A program made the position numbers and the translations under genes. The notes under the pieces were generated by a model that made no database searches, was not told where the DNA came from, and saw only the letters and a list, made by a program, of their open reading frames with translations. Below, piece by piece: positions 15,931-23,458 of a DNA stretch of 37,152 nt. How positions within the stretch are numbered: the stretch's first letter is position 1; each line of letters opens with the position of its first letter. Origin of the DNA: Prosthecobacter debontii (GTDB lineage: Bacteria; Verrucomicrobiota; Verrucomicrobiia; Chthoniobacterales; Chthoniobacteraceae); assembly GCA_945861385.1 (NCBI GenBank), contig CAMAUI010000038.1, positions 1 to 37,152 of the forward strand. The letters are read 5' to 3'.

Positions 15931-16524
15931 TCAGTACCGGGAACTGATTCCCGCGGCGATCGCCTCGGCGAGCTTTTGGCGGTGGCTGCCGCTTGCGATC
16001 TGCCGCGCTTCGCCGCGGTTGGTCAAAAATCCAAGTTCGCACAGGACCGCGGGCACCTTCGACTTCCGGAGTACGTGGAACCCACGGGAGCGAACGCGGC
16101 GATCCTCGCTGCCGCTCGCACGCAGCACTCTCGAATGGATCGCGGCGGCCAGCCTGGCGCTCGATCGTCCGGATCCATAATAGGTTTCGATCCCGGTCGC
16201 GTCGCGATTTGGAGCGGCGTTGAAATGGATGCTGACAAAAATGGCGTTGCGCTGCTGGTTGGCGATTGCGACACGGTCGCCGAGCGAGACGAAAACGTCC
16301 TTTCGCCGCGTCATCACCGTCCGGTAGCCAGCGGAGCCCAGGATGCTTTCCAGGCGCCTTGAAACGTCGAGCGCGTAGCCCTTCTCCGGGACACGCTGGC
16401 CGGGCATGCCGCCGCGGTCATGACCGCCATGCCCCGCATCAATCACGACGACTGGCCGCGAGATGGCGGCCGTCGCGAGTGCAATCAGCGTGCAGAGAAT
16501 GCGGAAGATGCCTGTCGGATTCAT
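15931..16524 (-). CDS. Exported N-acetylmuramoyl-L-alanine amidase (Amidase_3)
   Basis: 197 aa. It cleaves the bond between MurNAc and L-Ala in peptidoglycan during septum splitting or recycling. An N-terminal signal/anchor covers about residues 1-22 (FRILCTLIALATAAIS). The zinc and catalytic set is complete: His32 in VVVIDAGHGGHDRGG, Glu47 in PEKGYALD, His100 in VSIHFNAA and Glu163 in CELGFLTN. It is a minimal AmiC-type catalytic domain without an AMIN domain or LysM repeats. Head gene of a two-gene unit with nnr and divergent from cdsA (158 bp apart). Confidence 0.94.
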   Translation of the reverse strand: MNPTGIFRILCTLIALATAAISRPVVVIDAGHGGHDRGGMPGQRVPEKGYALDVSRRLESILGSAGYRTVMTRRKDVFVSLGDRVAIANQQRNAIFVSIHFNAAPNRDATGIETYYGSGRSSARLAAAIHSRVLRASGSEDRRVRSRGFHVLRKSKVPAVLCELGFLTNRGEARQIASGSHRQKLAEAIAAGISSRY

Positions 16525-16682
16525 GGAATCAAAGTGCTCGCGGGATGCGCTGAATTACCCGGCGCGCCCGCTCACCTGCGCCCAACTAGCGCCACCCGGG
16601 CCATGCGCCGCAAGCATTTAGTCTTCGCATGGGGGCTCCGCGCTCGACACCCGCTGCGCGCCCCTGCACCTTCGGTGCGCCG

Positions 16683-17564
16683 ATGACCGACGCCCAGCGC
16701 ACTTTTTTCCGACGATTCGCGAGCACCGCAATTTTGTGGACTGTCGCGCTGTGGACGATCTTCACCGGCTCCGAGCCGGGGTTCGTGCTGCTGGTCTCGG
16801 GGCTTGGGCTGGTGGGGCTTTGGGAGTATTACACGATGCTCGATGCGAAGAAGCTGCCAAACTTCAAGATGTTCGGCATGGTCTGCGGGGCGTTGATGCT
16901 CGGCGGCTCGTTCTACTGGCTCGCATGGGCGCGCAGGACTCCGGACGGCCTTTACGATTTCGAGATCGGCGCGCTGCTTTTCTTCATGCTCGTGGTTTTC
17001 GGGCGGCAGATGTTTTTGAAAGTGCAGGAGCTGGTGCCGCTGGAGACGATGGCGTTCACGCTGTTCGGGATTTTTTACGTCGCGTGGCCGTTCAGCTTTG
17101 TCGCGAAGATCGTGTACATGATTCCGCGCGACGCCGCCGGCCAGGTCGCGGGACATTGGTATGTGCTCTTTCTCGTGCTCGTGACGAAGTTCAGCGACAT
17201 GGGCGCGTACCTCACCGGCTCGCTGATCGGGAAGCATCCACTCGTCCCGCACATCAGCCCGAAGAAAACGTGGGAGGGCTTGTTTGGCGCGCTTGCATTC
17301 AGCATCGGCGGCGGGTGTGCGCTTGTCGCGCTGCTCGGTGAGAAGCTCGCCTTCATCAGCTACGGCCACGCGGTCGTGCTCGGCCTGGTGCTCGGCTTTG
17401 CCGCGGTTGTCGGCGATCTCGCAGAGTCGCTCATCAAGCGGAGCTGCGGAGTGAAGGACAGCGGGCGTTTCCTCCCCGGCATCGGTGGCGCGCTCGACCT
17501 CATTGACTCGATCCTGTTCACCGCTCCGATGATGTTTTTCTACCTGCGCTTCGTGCTCCGGTGA
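16683..17564 (+). CDS. cdsA: Phosphatidate cytidylyltransferase
   Basis: Integral membrane enzyme of 293 aa that makes CDP-diacylglycerol from phosphatidic acid and CTP. Several hydrophobic helices are visible (STAILWTVALWTIFTG, GFVLLVSGLGLVGLWEYY, ALLFFMLVVFG, HAVVLGLVLGFAAVVGDLA). The PS01315-type signature is present as ESLIKRSCGVKDSGRFLPG, followed by GGALDLIDSILFTAP. The frame opens earlier (from 16629), but ATG 16683 gives the normal start and length. It ends 38 bp before the convergent DUF1592 gene; no terminator hairpin is seen between them. Confidence 0.95.
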   Translation: MTDAQRTFFRRFASTAILWTVALWTIFTGSEPGFVLLVSGLGLVGLWEYYTMLDAKKLPNFKMFGMVCGALMLGGSFYWLAWARRTPDGLYDFEIGALLFFMLVVFGRQMFLKVQELVPLETMAFTLFGIFYVAWPFSFVAKIVYMIPRDAAGQVAGHWYVLFLVLVTKFSDMGAYLTGSLIGKHPLVPHISPKKTWEGLFGALAFSIGGGCALVALLGEKLAFISYGHAVVLGLVLGFAAVVGDLAESLIKRSCGVKDSGRFLPGIGGALDLIDSILFTAPMMFFYLRFVLR

Positions 17565-17602
17565 ACGGGCCTGCCCCATTCCTCCGTCCATAACCGCGGG
17601 GG

Positions 17603-19954
17603 CTACTGCTGGCCTTTGCCGCGGCGGAGGCGGAAGGGATCGCTCTGGACGATGGCGGTGATGAGGGCGGAAAATTTGTAGCCGTTCTTCGCGAGGTCGG
17701 CGGTGATGATGGCGACAGCGCGGTCGTCGTAGTATTCGAGGCCGCGACCGAGGGCGTAGGTGAGCATTTTCTCGGTGAGGCAGCGGGCGAATTGTTCCTT
17801 GCGCGATTTGAGGTGGGCCTTGAGCTCGGCGAGGCTGCGGAGTTCGAGGACGGGGGTTTTGTCGCCGACTTCGAGAGGATTGCCCTGTTCGTCCTTGTCG
17901 CGCCACTCGCCGATTCCGTTGAAATTTTCCATGGCGAAGCCCATGGCGTCCATTTTGGCATGGCAGTTGGCGCATTTGGGGTCGGCGCGGTGCTGGATCA
18001 TTTTTTGGCGAAAGGTGCCGGTGAGTTCGCGGCGGGTGTTGTCGTCTATGCTCGGCACGTTGGGTGGGGGCGGCGGGGGCGGGTCGCCGAGGATTTGTTC
18101 GAGAAGCCATTTGCCGCGTTTGACGGGGGAGGTGCGGGTGGGGTTGGAAGTGACGGTGAGGATGCTTGCGTGGGTGAGGAGCCCGCCGCGCTGGGTGCCG
18201 GCGAGGGTGACGCGCTTGAACTTGTCCCCGGCGAAGCCGTCGGGCGGGGTGATGCCGTAGAGTTCGCCGAGGCGGCGGTCGAGGTAGGTGAAGTCTGCAT
18301 CGAGGAGGTCGAGGATGCTGCGGTCCTCGCGGATGACTTCGTTGATAAAGAGGCGGGTCTCCTCGATCATGGAGGTCTTGAGGCTGGGCCGCCAGCGGCG
18401 GAAGGTGCGCTCGTCGGTCTGGTGGCTGGCGAGCCGGCGGAGCTGGAGCCATTGCATGGCGAAGTTGTCGGTGAGTGTGCCGGCGCGCGGGTCGCGGAGC
18501 ATGCGGCGGACTTGGGTGCCGAGGCTGGCGGTGAGTTTGCCGGCCTGGGCGAGGGCGAGCAGTTCTTCGTCGGGGCATGTGGCCCACAGGAAATAGCTGA
18601 GGCGGGCTGCTAGCTGGAATTCCGTGATGGGGTGGGCTTCGGCAAGGGTGGGCTTGTCGTCGGGTTCGATGCGGAAAATGAACTTCGGGGAGCTGAGCAC
18701 GGAGGCAAGTGCGGCGCGGATTCCGGCCTCCCAATTTTCACCGCGGGCGAGGGCGGCGTCGGCGACTTTGGCGACGCGTTCGAGTTCGTCCGTGGTGATG
18801 GGCCTGCGCCATGCGCGGGGCATGAATCGGGTGAGAAGGTCGCGTGTCTGCTGCTGGGGCGTGAGTTTTTCCGCGCCCGCGCGGGTCCAGCGACGGAGGA
18901 ACTGCGGGCGCGTGTCGCCCGCTCCCTCGGCGTGGATCCACTCGACGAGGACCGTGGGTGGGGCGCCGCCCTCGGTACGCAGGACTGCGACACCCATGCG
19001 TTCGATGCCGTTGCCGGGGGGAAGCACGGCTTCGATGGTCTGCGCGCTTTTTTCGTCGCGTGCGGTGACGTCGAGTATTTTGAGGATGCGGGATTTTTTT
19101 GTCTGTGGGAGCTTGGAGAGTTCGGTGCCGGCGAGTTTCTGATCCGGGTCCGGGTCGGGGAGGTTGCCGCCGCTGACGAAGAGGGCGGCCTTGACGGGCT
19201 TGCCGTCGGGCGACTCGGCCCAGACATGCGCGCGGATGGTGTAGGCGCTGGCGGGGTCGGGCTTGAACGGTGTGTGGAGCGGGCCGGAGTCCAGCGGATC
19301 TTTGCCGAAGGTGAATGGGCGCCATTTTCCGCGCATCGGCACATTTGGGCCGGCGGGCTCGCAGTAGCGGGCGTTCATGGATTTCAGGGCCGGCTTCGCG
19401 GGCTCGAGCGGGATCGCCTGCTCGGCGATGTTTTGCGCGGCCTCGATGTATTGCTCCATGAGGATCGGCGAGACGCTCAGGACGTCGCCGATGTTGTCGA
19501 AGCCGTGGCCCACGTCGTCGCTCGGGAAGTCGTTCGCGGGGCGCACATCCATGCCGGTGAGGTCGCGGATGGTGTTGTTGTATTCCGAGCGGTTGAGGCG
19601 GCGGAGCGTGATCTGGCCGGGGTCGGGCTTCGCGGTGCGGTCGTAGTTTGAGAACACACCCCGGGCGCTGGCGAGGAAGGCGGCACGCTCGTCGGCCGTG
19701 GGCTGCGGCTCATCGTCCGGCGGCATGTCCGCGAACTGCACGGCCTCGATGATGGCTTTCCACTTTTTCCGGTTCTTCAAAAGCGATGCGTCGTCGCGGA
19801 ATTCGTGGAGGGCGAGATCGGCCTTCTGCTTTTTCGGGCCATGGCAGGAGACGCAGTGCTTTTCTAGAAAGGCGACGCCGACCTTGGCGAAGGCATCATC
19901 CGCGTGCGCGGTGGCCGCGGCCAGGATGAAGGGTATGATCCACTTTGAAAGCAT
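17603..19954 (-). CDS. Exported DUF1592/PSD1 c-type-haem-motif protein
   Basis: Protein of 783 aa typical of Planctomycetota/Verrucomicrobiota, function unknown. A signal peptide spans about residues 1-18. A PSD1-type cytochrome-like region follows with C-V-S-C-H at 34-38. DUF1587 is recognised by LRRLNRSEYNNTIRDLTG, then DUF1595/DUF1592 (HPITEFQLAARLSYFLWATC, LTDNFAMQWLQLR, LINEVIREDRSILDLLDADF). DUF1588 is recognised by RTSPVKRGKWLLEQILGDPP with PPPPPPP, and contains a second CxxCH in KCANCHAKMDAMGF. DUF1585 ends the protein (YKFSALITAIVQSDPF). Family members usually sit beside a DUF1552 or DUF1501 protein; here the neighbour is an esterase 42 bp upstream on the same strand. A periplasmic redox role is inferred only from the haem motifs. 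Confidence 0.92.
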   Translation of the reverse strand: MLSKWIIPFILAAATAHADDAFAKVGVAFLEKHCVSCHGPKKQKADLALHEFRDDASLLKNRKKWKAIIEAVQFADMPPDDEPQPTADERAAFLASARGVFSNYDRTAKPDPGQITLRRLNRSEYNNTIRDLTGMDVRPANDFPSDDVGHGFDNIGDVLSVSPILMEQYIEAAQNIAEQAIPLEPAKPALKSMNARYCEPAGPNVPMRGKWRPFTFGKDPLDSGPLHTPFKPDPASAYTIRAHVWAESPDGKPVKAALFVSGGNLPDPDPDQKLAGTELSKLPQTKKSRILKILDVTARDEKSAQTIEAVLPPGNGIERMGVAVLRTEGGAPPTVLVEWIHAEGAGDTRPQFLRRWTRAGAEKLTPQQQTRDLLTRFMPRAWRRPITTDELERVAKVADAALARGENWEAGIRAALASVLSSPKFIFRIEPDDKPTLAEAHPITEFQLAARLSYFLWATCPDEELLALAQAGKLTASLGTQVRRMLRDPRAGTLTDNFAMQWLQLRRLASHQTDERTFRRWRPSLKTSMIEETRLFINEVIREDRSILDLLDADFTYLDRRLGELYGITPPDGFAGDKFKRVTLAGTQRGGLLTHASILTVTSNPTRTSPVKRGKWLLEQILGDPPPPPPPNVPSIDDNTRRELTGTFRQKMIQHRADPKCANCHAKMDAMGFAMENFNGIGEWRDKDEQGNPLEVGDKTPVLELRSLAELKAHLKSRKEQFARCLTEKMLTYALGRGLEYYDDRAVAIITADLAKNGYKFSALITAIVQSDPFRLRRGKGQQ

Positions 19955-19996
19955 GCAGTGATGACAAGCCGCAACCGCGCCCGCGCTTGGCGGAAA

Positions 19997-21148
19997 TCAC
20001 GGTTGTTCGATGTGCGCGGTGCTGGTGCGGACGCCGCTGGAATCGGTGACGCTGAGATAGAAGGTGAGGGGATTTTGCGCGGGAAGCTTTGCAGAGACGG
20101 AGCCGTCCTTGAATTCGGCGGGCGCAGTCTGCCATTTGCGTTTCTGCCACGCGCCGGTGTCGGGCGTGAAATGCAGCTCGGCCTTCGCAGGCGCGGAGGG
20201 GGCTGTGAGCGATGCGCTGGCGGTGCCGTCCTTGATATTGATTGCGCCGAGTCTGGCGACGGCTGTGCCGCCTTTGATCGCGGCGTCTATGAAGGCATCG
20301 GGCTCGGGAAAATCCCAATAGTGGCCGTGCCTGAGCCCGACGACGATCGAGAGGTTGCGGAGTTCGGGGCGCACGAGATCGAAGCATTTGCGGTAGCTGT
20401 CGAGCGGGTAGGCGAAGTCGTTTGTCCCGTTGAAAAAGAGGATCGGGCATTGCACGTCGGCGAGGTAACTGGACGGATCCCAGAGCTTCACCCACTGCGC
20501 GCGCGCATCCGGGGTCATGCGGTCGAGCCAGCCGGTTTTCCACACGCTGTTCTCGTGGAGAAAGCCGCAGCCATAGACGGGGACGGCGGCTTTGAAGCGG
20601 TGATCCACTCCCGCGATGATGCAGGTGAGGTAGCCGCCCCACGAGATCCCGGTGAGCGCGGTGCGGGCTTTATCCACCTCGGGCAGCGAGAGCAGCAGCG
20701 AATGGCCGCGGATCGCGGCAGCGACCGCGTGGTAACTCCACATGTCCTGCGGTGGGAGGTCGGTGCGGAATTTGATGTTGTCGCCCTGATCCGGGCCCGC
20801 GTCCGGGTTGGCGGATTTTTTCGGGCCTTTGCCGGCGGTGTCCATCGCGATGCTGACGTAGCCGCGCTTCGCCCAATGCACGGCCCAGTCGCGGAATGCC
20901 TCGCCGCCGCCACCGTGGACAAGCACGACTGCGGGGAATGGCCCCGCGCCCTCGGGCCGGCCGACGTATGCAAAAATGCGCGTCGGCTTTCCGGCGAAGG
21001 GCCCGCCCTCATACCAAACTTGCTGGGTCAGACCGTCCTTCGCGCCCCACTCCGCTTTTGGAGGTTCGGAAAGCGTGGCCATGTCCCACGGCCCAGGGCC
21101 GGCGAGGACGGATACGACAAGGGTGAAAAACACAAGGACACTGCGCAT
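19997..21148 (-). CDS. Exported alpha/beta-hydrolase, acetyl-xylan-esterase/DLH-like
   Basis: 383 aa with signal peptide (RSVLVFFTLVVSVLA, residues 2-16). Alpha/beta-hydrolase fold: oxyanion HGGGG at 78-82, nucleophile elbow G-I-S-W-G with Ser169, candidate acid Asp244 in FFNGTNDFAYPL and His274/276 in GLRHGHYWDF. This resembles cephalosporin-C deacetylase or prolyl-oligopeptidase-type esterases that deacetylate carbohydrates. A C-terminal beta-sandwich-like region (about 300-383) may contact substrate. It lies between the RRM gene and the DUF1592 gene on the same strand. The start codon lies within a perfect inverted repeat (21137-21163), which may limit translation. Confidence 0.9.
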   Translation of the reverse strand: MRSVLVFFTLVVSVLAGPGPWDMATLSEPPKAEWGAKDGLTQQVWYEGGPFAGKPTRIFAYVGRPEGAGPFPAVVLVHGGGGEAFRDWAVHWAKRGYVSIAMDTAGKGPKKSANPDAGPDQGDNIKFRTDLPPQDMWSYHAVAAAIRGHSLLLSLPEVDKARTALTGISWGGYLTCIIAGVDHRFKAAVPVYGCGFLHENSVWKTGWLDRMTPDARAQWVKLWDPSSYLADVQCPILFFNGTNDFAYPLDSYRKCFDLVRPELRNLSIVVGLRHGHYWDFPEPDAFIDAAIKGGTAVARLGAINIKDGTASASLTAPSAPAKAELHFTPDTGAWQKRKWQTAPAEFKDGSVSAKLPAQNPLTFYLSVTDSSGVRTSTAHIEQP

Positions 21149-21163
21149 GACGCGCAGTGTCCC
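21127..21163 (-). promoter_or_regulatory. Hairpin with T-rich tail over the esterase start codon
   Basis: An 11-bp perfect inverted repeat, GGACACTGCGC and GCGCAGTGTCC (21137-21163), leaves a 5-nt loop. Read on the minus strand, the loop is GTCAT and the esterase ATG (21146-21148) begins in it. The tail TTGTGTTTTT follows. It could act as terminator of the RRM gene and hide the start of the esterase at the same time. Confidence 0.6.
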
Positions 21164-21184
21164 TGGTTGATTCTAAAATGCAAT

Positions 21185-21198
21185 GCGGGTGAGCCCGC
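21185..21198 (-). terminator. Small hairpin behind the RRM gene
   Basis: GCGGG (21185-21189) and CCCGC (21194-21198) enclose TGAG, 7 bp past the RRM stop. On the minus strand it is followed by ATTGCATTTTAG, a partial T tract. Weak terminator candidate. Confidence 0.4.
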
Positions 21199-21205
21199 GA
21201 ACGGC

Positions 21206-21580
21206 CTAGTAGCCGCCGCCGCCGCCACCGCCGCCGTAGTCGCTGCGGCCACCGCCGCCACCACCACCGCCGCGATAACCGCCACCGCCGCCGCCGCCGC
21301 GATAACCGCCGCCGCCCCCACCCGCACGATCCTCTTTCGGACGCGCGATGTTCACGCGGATCTCCCGGCCGTCAACTTCCTTGAGGTCCATTCCCTTCAC
21401 GGCTGCCGCCGCTTCCTCATCCGTGCTCATCGTCACGAATGCGAACCCGCGCGATTTGCCGGTGAATTTGTCCATCATCACCGCGGCTTCCACCACGGTT
21501 CCGAATTGAGAGAAGGCGTCTTGCAAAACGCCGTCTGTGGTCGTCCAGGAGAGGTTCCCGACGAAGAGTTTGTTATTCAT
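21206..21580 (-). CDS. RRM RNA-binding protein with Gly-rich tail
   Basis: 124 aa. One RNA recognition motif covers about 1-83, with RNP2 LFVGNL (5-10) and RNP1 KSRGFAFV (42-49), ending in GREIRVNIARP. The rest is a Gly-rich tail with repeated GGGGGYR and a terminal GGGGY. This is the glycine-rich RBP architecture known from cyanobacteria and PVC bacteria, where several members are cold-induced. It probably binds single-stranded RNA as a chaperone. The tail is encoded by GGN-type codon repeats. The weak leader AAAAGAAA precedes the ATG. It is divergent from the RidA operon with a 304-bp spacer. Confidence 0.94.
   Translation of the reverse strand: MNNKLFVGNLSWTTTDGVLQDAFSQFGTVVEAAVMMDKFTGKSRGFAFVTMSTDEEAAAAVKGMDLKEVDGREIRVNIARPKEDRAGGGGGGYRGGGGGGGYRGGGGGGGGRSDYGGGGGGGGY
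21209..21325 (-). repeat. GGN codon repeat tract (Gly-rich tail)
   Basis: On the plus strand this is a run of CCG/CCA triplets interrupted by GTAGTCG and two copies of GCGATAACCGCC. It encodes the poly-Gly tail of the RRM protein, and is prone to length changes by slippage. Confidence 0.8.
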
Positions 21581-21884
21581 TTTCTTTTACTGCCCGACTG
21601 TCGAACTCACGCTTTCGGACTGTTCCCGACTTTCGGATTTCGGCCGCTCCCCCGGTCTTCCGGCTGGGCGTCCACCATGTCTCAAAACGAAGAAGCTAAC
21701 TGCTCTGGCGGGCGGCTCCTTAGCATTGCATCACCGGAATGCCAGCGAAATTTTTCCGTTTTTCGCGGCTCGGAAAACGGCCTGCTTTCGTGCCGGGACA
21801 CCCCGCCGGCTGAGGGGAGGTGAAGCGGCGGAGAGTTCCAGCGTTGACTTCGCAGCCGTGGTGGCAGCATGGAATCCCGCACCG
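21581..21884. other. Divergent spacer between the RRM gene and the RidA operon
   Basis: 304 bp without a convincing gene. The first 70 bp hold imperfect CGACT/TTTCGGA repeats. An inverted pair CCGTTTT / AAAACGG occurs near 21758-21782. Near the right end lies GTTGACTTCG (21843-21852), the same 10-mer that begins the putative promoter before the polyprenyl synthase. Long leaders are common for cold-induced RRM genes, so part of it may be transcribed. Confidence 0.4.
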
Positions 21885-22355
21885 ATGAATCCCGAGCAAC
21901 GTCTTGCCGAACTCCAGCTCCTCCTGCCGCCCGCGCCGAAGCCGGTGGCTGTTTACAAGCCGCTGCTCGTTGTCGGGCGGCTCGCCTATGTCTCCGGCCA
22001 CGGACCGCTGCGCCCGGACAAAACGCTGATCACCGGCGTGGTGGGGCGCGATCTTTCTCTGCAAGAGGGCAAGGCCGCGGCGCGGCAGGTGGGGCTGGCG
22101 ATCCTTGCGACACTGCGTGAGCATCTCGGCAGCCTCGACCGTGTGCTGCGCGTAGTGAAAGTGCTGGGGATGGTCAGTTCCGCGCCGGATTTTTACGAGC
22201 ATCCGCAGGTGATCAACGGGTGCAGCGAATTGTTCGCCGACGTGTGGGGCGCGGAAAACGGCATCGGCACGCGCAGCGCGGTGGGCATGGGGCCGCTGCC
22301 GGGCAACATCGCGGTGGAGATCGAGGCGATCTTCGAACTCCATCCGCAGCCGTGA
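21885..22355 (+). CDS. RidA/YjgF-family protein
   Basis: 156 aa. The RidA family hydrolyses reactive enamine/imine intermediates released by PLP enzymes. Family features are YKPLLVVGRLAYVSGHGPL, the segment VGLAILATLREHLGSLDRVL, VLGMVSSAPDFYEHPQVING and the end RSAVGMGPLPGNIAVEIEAIFEL. The Arg of RSAVG corresponds to the substrate-carboxylate Arg of the family. The frame opens earlier, but ATG 21885 gives family length. First gene of a four-gene operon: its TGA overlaps the GTG of the PLP enzyme (GTGA, 22352-22355), a fitting partner for a detoxifier of PLP by-products. Confidence 0.92.
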   Translation: MNPEQRLAELQLLLPPAPKPVAVYKPLLVVGRLAYVSGHGPLRPDKTLITGVVGRDLSLQEGKAAARQVGLAILATLREHLGSLDRVLRVVKVLGMVSSAPDFYEHPQVINGCSELFADVWGAENGIGTRSAVGMGPLPGNIAVEIEAIFELHPQP

Positions 22356-23455
22356 ACGCGGAGTGGTTTCATGTCGCAAATGAGCGCGAGATCGCGTCGC
22401 CGGCGCTGCTGATTTTCCGGGAGCGGGTGGAGCGCAACATCCGGCGGATGCTGCAAATCGCGGGAGGGCCCGGGCGGCTGCGCCCGCATGTGAAGACGCA
22501 CAAGCTCGGGCCGCTGGTGCGCGCGCAGATCGCCCACGGAATCACGAAATTCAAATGCGCCACCATCGCCGAGGCGGAGATGACCGCGGAGGCCGGGGCG
22601 GCGGATGTGCTGCTGGCATTCCAGCCCGTGGGCCCCGCGGTGGATCGCCTCGGCTCGCTCAGGCGGAAATTTCCGGGGACGGCGTTTTCCACGATTGCGG
22701 ATTCGGAGGAGGCGATTCGTGCGCTGGGCGCGGCGCAGTCAGCCGGGCCCCTGGAGGTGCTGCTCGATGTGGATTGCGGCATGCACCGCACGGGGGTCGC
22801 GCCGGGCGAAGAAGCGGCGCGGCTTTACCGGATGATCGCCGGGACGCCGGGCCTGCGCACGGGCGGCTTGCATGCGTATGACGGGCACATCCACGAGGCG
22901 GATGCGGCGGAGCGCTCGCGGCAGTGCGAGGATGCGTTTGCAGGGGTGGTGGCGCTTCGCGAACGGCTCACGCGCGAGGGTCTGGCGGTGCCGCTGCTTG
23001 TCGCGGGAGGGACGCCGACTTTGCCGATGCACGCGCGCTACGCGGATCGCGAGCTGAGCCCAGGGACGTGCGTGCTGTGGGATTTCGGATACGGCGACAA
23101 ATTCGGCGATATGCCGTTTGAGATCGCCGCCGTGCTGCTTGCGCGGGTGGTGAGCAGGCCGGGGGGAAACCGCCTCTGCCTGGATCTCGGCTACAAGGCG
23201 GTGGCCTCCGAAAATCCGCTGCCGCGGGTGCGCGTGCTCGAAATTCCCGATGCCGCGCAGGTGATGCACAGCGAGGAGCACCTCGTGATCGAGACGCCGC
23301 GCGCCGGGGAATTTCACATCGGCCAGTGCCTGCACGCGGTCCCGCGCCACATCTGCCCGACCGTCGCGCTGCACGGCGAGGTGTGCGTGGTCGAGGCGGG
23401 CGAAGCGCGCGAACGCTGGCCTGTCACCGCGCGCGCGCGCCGGATCAGCATCTGA
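22352..23455 (+). CDS. D-threonine aldolase/D-serine dehydratase-like PLP enzyme
   Basis: 367 aa from a GTG start. Fold III (alanine-racemase-like) PLP enzyme that would cleave D-3-hydroxyamino acids or dehydrate D-serine. The PLP lysine motif is LRPHVKTHKLG with Lys48. LDVDCGMHRTGV and GLHAYDGHIHE match the family. A zinc site like that of eukaryotic D-serine dehydratase is formed by His333 and Cys335 in PRHICPTVAL. Aldolase and dehydratase cannot be separated by eye. The start overlaps the ridA-like stop, and its TGA is 3 bp before the GntP start. Confidence 0.92.
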   Translation: MNAEWFHVANEREIASPALLIFRERVERNIRRMLQIAGGPGRLRPHVKTHKLGPLVRAQIAHGITKFKCATIAEAEMTAEAGAADVLLAFQPVGPAVDRLGSLRRKFPGTAFSTIADSEEAIRALGAAQSAGPLEVLLDVDCGMHRTGVAPGEEAARLYRMIAGTPGLRTGGLHAYDGHIHEADAAERSRQCEDAFAGVVALRERLTREGLAVPLLVAGGTPTLPMHARYADRELSPGTCVLWDFGYGDKFGDMPFEIAAVLLARVVSRPGGNRLCLDLGYKAVASENPLPRVRVLEIPDAAQVMHSEEHLVIETPRAGEFHIGQCLHAVPRHICPTVALHGEVCVVEAGEARERWPVTARARRISI

Positions 23456-23458
23456 CGC

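Noticed and set aside
16572..18734. Very long Arg/Pro/His-rich open frame on the minus strand across cdsA and the DUF1592 gene
   Set aside because: It is an off-frame shadow of high-GC coding DNA, with low-complexity composition and no motifs; cdsA on the plus strand and the DUF1592 frame carry clear family signatures.
21209..21325. CRISPR-like or spacer-bearing repeat array
   Set aside because: The repetition is triplet-based and in frame with the Gly-rich tail of the RRM protein; no spacers.
19958..21823. Long plus-strand open frame opposite the esterase and RRM genes
   Set aside because: It includes the antisense of the Gly codon tract as poly-Ala/Thr and has no family motif.
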